Of a DNA stretch of 25,179 bases, positions 20,001 through 25,179 are shown piece by piece (the stretch's first letter is position 1; every line of letters starts with the position of its first letter). This stretch comes from Parachlorella kessleri (lineage: Eukaryota; Chlorophyta; Trebouxiophyceae; Chlorellales; Chlorellaceae), in contig BBXU01000848.1 in the NCBI GenBank assembly GCA_001598975.1, positions 1 through 25,179 of the forward strand. Direction: 5' to 3'. A program made the translations under genes and the position numbers. Under the pieces are notes generated by a model that made no database searches, was not told where the DNA came from, and saw nothing but the letters and a program-made list of their open reading frames with translations.

Positions 20001-21681
20001 GGCCCCTGCTTCACCTGTGGTCAGCGTGCCGCCAAAGCCAAAGGGGCTGCCGATTGCCAGCACAGACTGCCCCACTCGGAGCGCGGCAGAGTCGCCCAGG
20101 GTGACCGGCGCTAGCTGGTCCCTGGGGGCATCAATCCTCAGCACCACCAGGTCGCGAGCCTTGTCAGACCCCACTATGAAGCCATCAAAGGCTCGCTGAA
20201 TGCCATCGGGGCCTGAACGCAAAAGTCAGACCTCACTAGGAAGCCATCAACTGCTGTCTGGATGCCGTTGGGGCCTGGAGGGCTGCATTTCAGCGCACAC
20301 TCGGGGGTTAGGTCACCGCAAACTTGGCAGCCGGGCGCACCGGAGATAAATCTGCTTGGGCACCGACATTGTGTGGGGTGACCCCAGCCTTGGGCGACAC
20401 CACAGGATCACTGCCAGGGGAGAGGGTGCCTCCTGCTACCCTGCTCCCCATGCCGCTGCTGATGCCTCCTCCGTGCTGCGGCTGCTCAGCCCCCTCCCAG
20501 CCACCCGGCTCAGCCGCTTCATGCGCGGTCCAACCCATTCATCTCTTACAGCAACTATTGCGAAGACCCCCCCCCGGTAAAGAGGTGGCACCTGCCGCCC
20601 CCACCTTGCAGGAACACCTGCGCAACCTTGGCGCCAGGCAGCACCTTGCCAGCGGCCCCTCCGAGAATGTTGGCAAGCACGTGGTAGTTGGTCACCACAT
20701 GGCCCTCCTTGTCAAACACGAAGCCGCTGCCGTTGCCCTGCTTGGCAGGCGAGGAAATCAGCCCTGTCTGTACAGTTCAACCCCAACTCCTCCCTGTCCG
20801 CACTACCTGCCACCCTTACTAGAAGCAGTCACCGGGCCGGAAAGTTTACTAGTGTCAGCGCCCAATGCCACCAGGAACAGACATCAGCATAATGACGTCC
20901 CACCCGTGTCTCAAAAGGCGGACCTGCCGACCTGGGTTGCTATCTGTGTTGGCTGCCAGGCCACTGTCAGCTGCCGGAATCGCCCACCACACCCTTGAGA
21001 GGGCAATGAATGCAGGGTGCAGCATCCTCTTCCAGCTCACCTCCACCTGTGGGCCTTCCCTGGGATTCCCAGGCACCCGGCCTTGAAGCGTGATGTCATA
21101 TATATTGACCACAGCAGGGGCCACTTTGTCATAAACATCCGCCACTTCCTGCTCCCTGCAAGCACAAGCCAGGTGAGATGCAGCACGGTCGCCAAGCTTT
21201 GTGGTGGGCTGGGATTGCGCAAGGGGCCTGTGCAGGCACTGCCCCGACGCTGCGTGGCCCTGGTGGACAGATATTGTGTGCACATCAGGTGGTGTCAGTA
21301 CTGCGCGGACTGGAACTCGACACAGGAGTGACAACGCTGGGCGGGAAAGCCTGCCGGAAGCCTGGCCCTCTTCTGCCACCCCAGGGGCTGTAGATACCTG
21401 CTAGTGAGGTCAGTGCCAGTCGCTGTAGCAGCTTCAGCCGGGCCAGCTAGCAGCAGCTGCTCACTTGCCAGCAGCAGTGCAGGAAGCAGGGCCAGGCCCC
21501 TCCTTGTCACGGCTGGGTTTCCACCAGCCACTGCCGCTACATCAATCCGCCGATCCCGTTGACTACGTTTCCCTAAGAGTTGTTTAAGGTGGCCAGCGCG
21601 GCTATGGCCAACAAAAGAGCCACAAAGATTTGGGCGACTATGAGCGACTCGTCCCAGGCCCCAGCAGCATACTATAGCCAT
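17001..21681 (-). CDS. DEG8: DEG8-like thylakoid lumen serine protease (HtrA family)
   Basis: ATP-independent trypsin-type protease with one PDZ domain. Plant DEG8 works with DEG5 in the lumen to degrade damaged photosystem II D1. Exons: 21681-21398, 21155-21041, 20737-20605, 20212-20015, 19762-19673, 19308-19234, 18815-18709, 18170-18038, 17833-17709, 17048-17001. All are in phase, giving 435 aa, close to plant DEG8. Residues 1-84 look like a bipartite transit peptide: a basic N-part, then twin Arg60-Arg61, a hydrophobic core and a PAEA cleavage-like end. The triad is His152 (TNYHV), Asp198 (ARDLVVL) and Ser276 (GNSGGPLL). TIGGGIQTDAAINPG, IAPDPVARALKV and the short insert before the PDZ resemble DEG8 rather than DEG1 or DEG5. 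The PDZ covers about 335-435 (GDVIVSLDGRR), and a small last exon ends in VRVEVKLGTEQ. Exons 4, 5 and 9 have partial copies in adjacent introns. Confidence 0.93.
17600..17725 (-). repeat. Threefold repeat of the DEG8 exon 9 donor region
   Basis: The exon end GCGTGGGCCAGTCG with the donor GTGAGCGGTACTGAGG recurs with donors after 17709 (used), 17666 and 17622, a period of 43-44 bp. Reading through from the first donor reaches a stop before the third, so only the first gives the conserved last exon in frame. Confidence 0.85.
19541..19601 (+). repeat. Dispersed repeat, copy A (in a DEG8 intron)
   Basis: The segment GTCTAGTCTAAC, then CCGCCACCTGACCATGCT, then GAGTCCC and AAGTGGGGCCA matches 24074-24139 in the same orientation with a few substitutions and a short indel. 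It sits in intron 5 of the DEG8-like gene. Confidence 0.8.
19741..19890 (-). repeat. Partial upstream copy of DEG8 exon 5 start
   Basis: The 26 plus-strand bases at 19741-19766 (acceptor end and first bases of exon 5, GVVSSLG) are repeated exactly at 19863-19888. The copy has a good acceptor (TCCCGCAG) upstream of the true one. Between them is a small AT-rich direct repeat based on GATCTTTTGTACCTGAT. Confidence 0.85.
20160..20280 (-). repeat. Partial upstream copy of DEG8 exon 4 start
   Basis: Exon 4 starts at 20212 with CAG then GCCCCGATGGCATTCAG. A 62-bp offset copy starts at 20274 with CAG then GCCCCAACGGCATCCAG and continues through GATGGCTTCCTAGTGAGGTCTGAC, with about nine mismatches over 53 bases. 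The copy keeps an AG, but using it would shift the frame. Confidence 0.85.
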
Positions 21682-21970
21682 AGTTTGATATCTATCTTCA
21701 CCTTTAATGCTGATCTGCCATAGTGACTGCACCCTGTTGCGCCCTGGGGTGATGGGACTGGGTGAGGTGGTATCTCCAAGATCCAGATACCAGCGCTATA
21801 GAAAATTGTTGAATAGTGCCTGCGCTGCAACGAGCACGTGGGATGACTGGGTAACGAAGTGCTATCCTGTCATTCACATGCATGCACCTACACGGACATG
21901 ACATGCCTTGGTGCGTTCCACTGCAGCACGCTACTGTCCCCTAACTATTGAGCCAACATCCCGACAACAG
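21682..21970. promoter_or_regulatory. Compact divergent promoter region between DEG8 and the helicase
   Basis: Only 289 bases separate the two start codons. A G-box core CACGTG lies at 21835-21840. GGTATCT (21769-21775) and AGATACC (21785-21791) form a 7-bp inverted repeat. TATAGAAAA at about 21797 is a weak TATA-like match facing the helicase. Function of these elements is inferred only from their sequence. Confidence 0.45.
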
Positions 21971-24909
21971 ATGAAGGCAAAGAGGGGTGGCAGGAGGGCC
22001 ACGGCCTTCTGGGAGGGTACTGCCGGCTGGAAGGCGGTGGACGTGGGTGATGACCTGCTGCTGGGCTCAGAGGAGTTTGGGTTCGCGGGCCTGGAGGAGC
22101 TGGACCCCAAGATGCTTGGTGAGCGCGGCACGACGGGCAGCGAGCGAATGTCCACTGTTCGTCTTCACTTGGCTGTGTATGCAAGGCGCCTTGCCATAGC
22201 CAGCCAGCCGGCTGCTGGCCCAGCAGTGCTGGGCTTGAAGGTTTGTGCTCTGCTACACCTGGAACCTTCTGTCGAAGTTCTTGAAACAGCTAACCTTGCC
22301 TTGCCGAAGCTAGATGCTGCCGGGGTTGTGACACTTAGTGCTTAGCTGTACCTTGGAGTTGAGAATTTTCCCAGCAATATTCCGGGCTCTGCACTGTAGG
22401 TGGAATAATCGAGGCAGGCCCAAGCGCCCCAGGTCCCGCTCCTGCTGCTGCTGTCAAGGGTCAGCATGCCTTGCTGGGCGCCAACACCCAGGGCGATGCA
22501 GCCAAGCAGCAGGGGCACCACCAGAAGCAGCTGCGGAAGAGGCAGAAGCGGAAGCAGGCCGAGGCTGCTGGCAGTGCCCCAGCAAGCGAAGCGCTCCCAG
22601 CAGCAGGGCCGCAGAGCGAGGAGGAGTCCTTGGAGGCCCTCAGGGCCAAGGTTGCTCGGCTGGAGAGGGAGAACAAGCGGCTCAAGGGCGGCAGTGAGGG
22701 CGGCAGGCAGGCGCAGAGGGAGTCGGTCACGCAAGGGAGGGCTGTCGCTGTTGCTGGAGAGGGCGAGGGGGCCACAGAATCCACCGCGGTTGGGCAGGAG
22801 GCTGAAGGAGGGCAGCAGGGTGGAGAGTTTGTGGGAGCTGCCCTGGCTGGCCGCCAGCCTGTTGCATCAGGAGCTGCAGCCGAGAGCACTGCGCCGCCTG
22901 GCAGGGAGGGCAAGAAGGCCGCGAAGAAGGCTGCCAGGCTGGCTGCCAGGCTGGAGGCCAGGCAGCGAGCCAAGGCCGACAAGGCCGCCAGGCAGCAGGC
23001 AAAGCGGCAGCAGCAGCAGCACCAGGAGCAGCAGCAGCAGGAGCAGCTTGCGGATGTCAGCGCGTGGCGGCCCTATGAGCTGCACCCCCTGCTGGAGCAA
23101 GCCCTGGGCCGGCTGGGGTTCTCAGAGCCCACTAAGGTGCAGGCCGAGTGCATCCCCGCGGCCGTGAGGGACCGAAGGGACGTCATCGGCGCTGCGCAGA
23201 CGGTGCGTTAGTGGGTTGTGTGGTGGCCTTGTTCCCTGGATAGGATGAGGGGCGGGGAGGCTGCACTTCCAGTGTTCCTGTGGGCAGCACTGCGGGTGTT
23301 GGGGCCTGTGTCACGGGCGAGGCTGTGGGATGTGAGTGGCACAGGCGCGGTGTGGTGTTGGCTGGTGTTGGAAGCCTGCTCGGCTGGTGGTACCTTGCTA
23401 CCGGTCGAGATTCCCGGAGAAGCCCCAACGTGTGCTGTGGTGCTGGCTTTTGGATGTAGTCAGACTACCGAGCTTAGCTGTGTCTCCCTCCTTGCCTACT
23501 GGTCTCCCAGAGTAAATCTCCTTCACCTGACCAAGGACCGGCAGCGAACTGTGGGCTTGCAGCAAAACATTGAGCTGCTGGCATTGTGGGGTAGGAAACT
23601 GGCAGTCCAAGTGGAACATGGCAGCAGGGTACCTCCCTGGGTTCCAAAGGGGATCTTTGGGCGTGATGCCTGCTGGGTTCCGGCAAGACGCTGGCCTTTG
23701 GGCTGCCCATCATGCACGGTATCTTTTAGAGTAGTACCAGGATCTCAGGGCGTGGTGCCTGCAGGGCTCTGGCAAGACGCTGGCCTTTGGGCTGCCCATC
23801 ATGCAGCTGCTGCTGGCGGAGCGTGACGAGCAGGCGCAGCAGGCAGGGTACGCAGAGCAGGCAAGGCAGCGCAAGGAGGGCAGGCTGCGGGCGCTAATCC
23901 TCGCGCCGACGCGAGAGCTGGCCATGCAGGTGCGTGGGTGCCCAGGCAGGCGGGCAGCGGCAATTTGTTTACTACGGCCTCCTTGGTTGTGTTTTCGCTC
24001 GGTGTCTGTTCACAACTTCGGAGCTGGCCATGCAGATTTGTAGGATAGCAGTGCCCCCGCCCGGCAGCAGGTGGTCTAGTGTAACCTAACAACGTGCCGC
24101 CACATGACCATGCTGCCCCGAGTCCCCGAAGTGGGGCCAACAGATGGTATGCATCTTTTGTTGGCTTTGGCGCTCAGTTTATATTTATGGCTCACAGCTG
24201 GATATGGTGCAGGGCTCCATACTCGCGTCTGGGCTTGGGACGGGGCCGACTGGCGGTATACCGCGCTCCTATCTTTTCGCCAGCAAGAGCTGGTAGCCTA
24301 GCGCTGCCTTCCACTGGTTGCACGCAGGTCTGCGAGCACCTCCAGGCTGTTGGGCGCACCTGCGGCATCTGGGTGGTCCCCATAGTGGGAGGCATCTCGG
24401 CACAGAAGCAGGAGCGGATGCTGAGCAGGCGGCCAGAGGTGGGTGGAACCCTCCGTGCTGCGCTGTGCTGTGTCTAGTGCAGTGTGCTGTGCTGTCATGG
24501 GGCACGGGTGCGTGGTGCCTTGCCGAAGCAGGAGCACCTCGTCAGGTGGAGTCGCCAGAAGTGCCGGGGAACTGTTCTGCGGTGGTTGCCCTGTCCTGCG
24601 TTGCATCAGGCCCGCCAGCCAGGCAGGCAGCAGCAAGCACTGCTGGGGCCAGCCGATAGGCGGTATGATACTGTGCTCGTTGTAACATACTGCTCTTTGC
24701 ATACTCACCCAAACAAGGTGCGCACGTAGAGGTTAACCTGTCGCAAGTAGTGAGAGTTACGCGATAACTGCTTGCAGGTGGTTGTGGCAACGCCCGGGCG
24801 GCTGTGGGACCTCATGAAGCTGGGCCAGGACCACGTCAGCGATTTGTCGCGGCTGTCGTTCTTAGTCATAGATGAGGCGGACCGCATGGTGCAGCAGGGG
24901 CACTACCAG
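21971..24909 (+). CDS. DDX24: DEAD-box RNA helicase, DDX24/MAK5/RH13 type, N-terminal part (continues past right edge)
   Basis: ATP-dependent RNA helicase; yeast Mak5 and its relatives act in 60S ribosomal subunit assembly in the nucleolus. Exons: 21971-22118, 22400-23202, 23765-23929, 24328-24438, 24778-24909. All are in phase, giving 453 codons. The N-terminal block ([24 protein letters not shown]) is typical of the DDX24/MAK5 branch. A long family-specific insert follows: a basic NLS-like stretch ([11 protein letters not shown], about 92-102), a short coiled coil (about 126-145) and an Ala/Lys/Arg then Gln-rich segment. Core motifs: Q motif (GFSEPTKVQ, Gln297), motif I AQTGSGKT (315-322), Ia PTRELA (365-370), GG (393-394), Ib TPGR (414-417) and II DEAD (441-444). 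Motifs III-VI and the C-terminal domain lie outside the window. The start is the ATG at 21971. Exon 3 has copies of both its ends in the flanking introns. Confidence 0.93.
23650..23807 (+). repeat. Partial upstream copy of helicase exon 3 (motif I)
   Basis: 23651-23717 repeats 23740-23806 at an offset of 89 bp. The copy encodes [13 protein letters not shown] and then reaches a stop (TTTTAG). Its acceptor has changed from CCTGCAGGG to CCTGCTGGG, so the AG is gone. Confidence 0.88.
24020..24035 (+). repeat. Short downstream copy of the helicase exon 3 end
   Basis: GAGCTGGCCATGCAG, the last bases of exon 3 (ending 23929), recurs at 24021-24035, an offset of 106 bp. The base after it is A, so the GT donor has become AT. 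Confidence 0.7.
24074..24139 (+). repeat. Dispersed repeat, copy B (in a helicase intron)
   Basis: Same-orientation relative of 19541-19601, sharing CCGCCAC-TGACCATGCT and the end AAGTGGGGCCA. It lies in helicase intron 3. The flanks of the two copies do not match, so it is a small dispersed element rather than a segmental duplication. Confidence 0.8.
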
Positions 24910-25179
24910 GTGGGTGATGCTCATGGCAGTTTCTGGGAGGGTGCAGGTGGGTGGTGACTGATGGTGAGTAGGCATCACCAGGCTGCTGTGCAGTGGGGGA
25001 GGGCGGTGGGAAGTCGCGCCAGGATACCCGGTGGCGGGCGCATGGGGCATTTGTGGAAGCTCCTGATAGGAGGGCCCCTTCACTATACTGTGTCGGAGAT
25101 GGGATCCCCTGGGTAACCCCTGAAAGCGCACAGGGCAGTAAGGGTGCCGGCAGGTTGGTGTCCGGGGGGTGGTGGGGGG
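24910..25179 (+). other. Helicase intron 5, running to the window edge
   Basis: After the DEAD-motif exon and its GTGGGT donor I found no segment resembling the next family block (the region between motifs II and III). The remaining 270 bases are taken as intron. Confidence 0.5.

Noticed and set aside
21908..21970. In-frame upstream extension of the helicase
   Set aside because: It would need a TTG start; the ATG at 21971 directly precedes the conserved N-terminal block.
22466..23167. 233-codon Arg/Ser-rich plus frame
   Set aside because: Shadow frame of helicase exon 2, which carries the Q motif in the neighbouring frame.
1..25179. CRISPR array, prophage, integron or bacterial defence island
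   Set aside because: The repeats are exon-derived and irregular, and every recognised gene is a eukaryotic spliced gene.

Overview
The window reads as nuclear DNA of a green alga (chlorophyte, possibly chlamydomonadalean). The evidence is GC-rich sequence, short exons split by many short introns with GTGAGT/GTGCGT donors and pyrimidine-CAG acceptors, Gln/Ala/Pro-rich low complexity, and plant-type genes including a thylakoid-lumen DEG protease. No bacterial operon, CRISPR array, tRNA, rRNA or intact transposon was seen. Exon models were built by hand from splice signals, phase and protein-family knowledge. The four conserved genes below join in phase at every junction.

Layout, left to right. 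(1) 56-5221, minus: the N-terminal third of xanthine dehydrogenase (11 exons, 484 codons), running off the left edge. (2) 5906-10595, plus: a complete mitochondrial-type Xaa-Pro aminopeptidase 3 / ICP55 (10 exons, 468 aa), divergent from XDH across 684 bp. (3) 10596-12517: convergent 3' intergenic DNA with a perfect 32-bp palindrome. (4) 12518-14845, minus: a long Gln-rich open frame of unknown function, probably the large 3' exon of a gene. (5) 14846-17000: about 2.2 kb with no recognisable gene. (6) 17001-21681, minus: a complete DEG8-like thylakoid lumen serine protease (10 exons, 435 aa). (7) 21971-24909, plus: the N-terminal part of a DDX24/MAK5/RH13-type DEAD-box RNA helicase, divergent from DEG8 across 289 bp and running off the right edge.

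The genes are not a pathway. They are housekeeping genes for purine catabolism, mitochondrial protein maturation, photosystem repair and ribosome biogenesis, arranged as two divergent pairs.

The most unusual feature is a recurring architecture. In all four conserved genes, segments spanning an exon/intron junction have been tandemly copied into the adjacent intron, at 13 places in about 20 kb of gene space. Some copies are dead (stop codon, lost AG or GT). Others keep working-looking splice sites, and three would give in-frame alternative proteins. One of these is an alternative version of the segment carrying the metal-binding histidine of the aminopeptidase.
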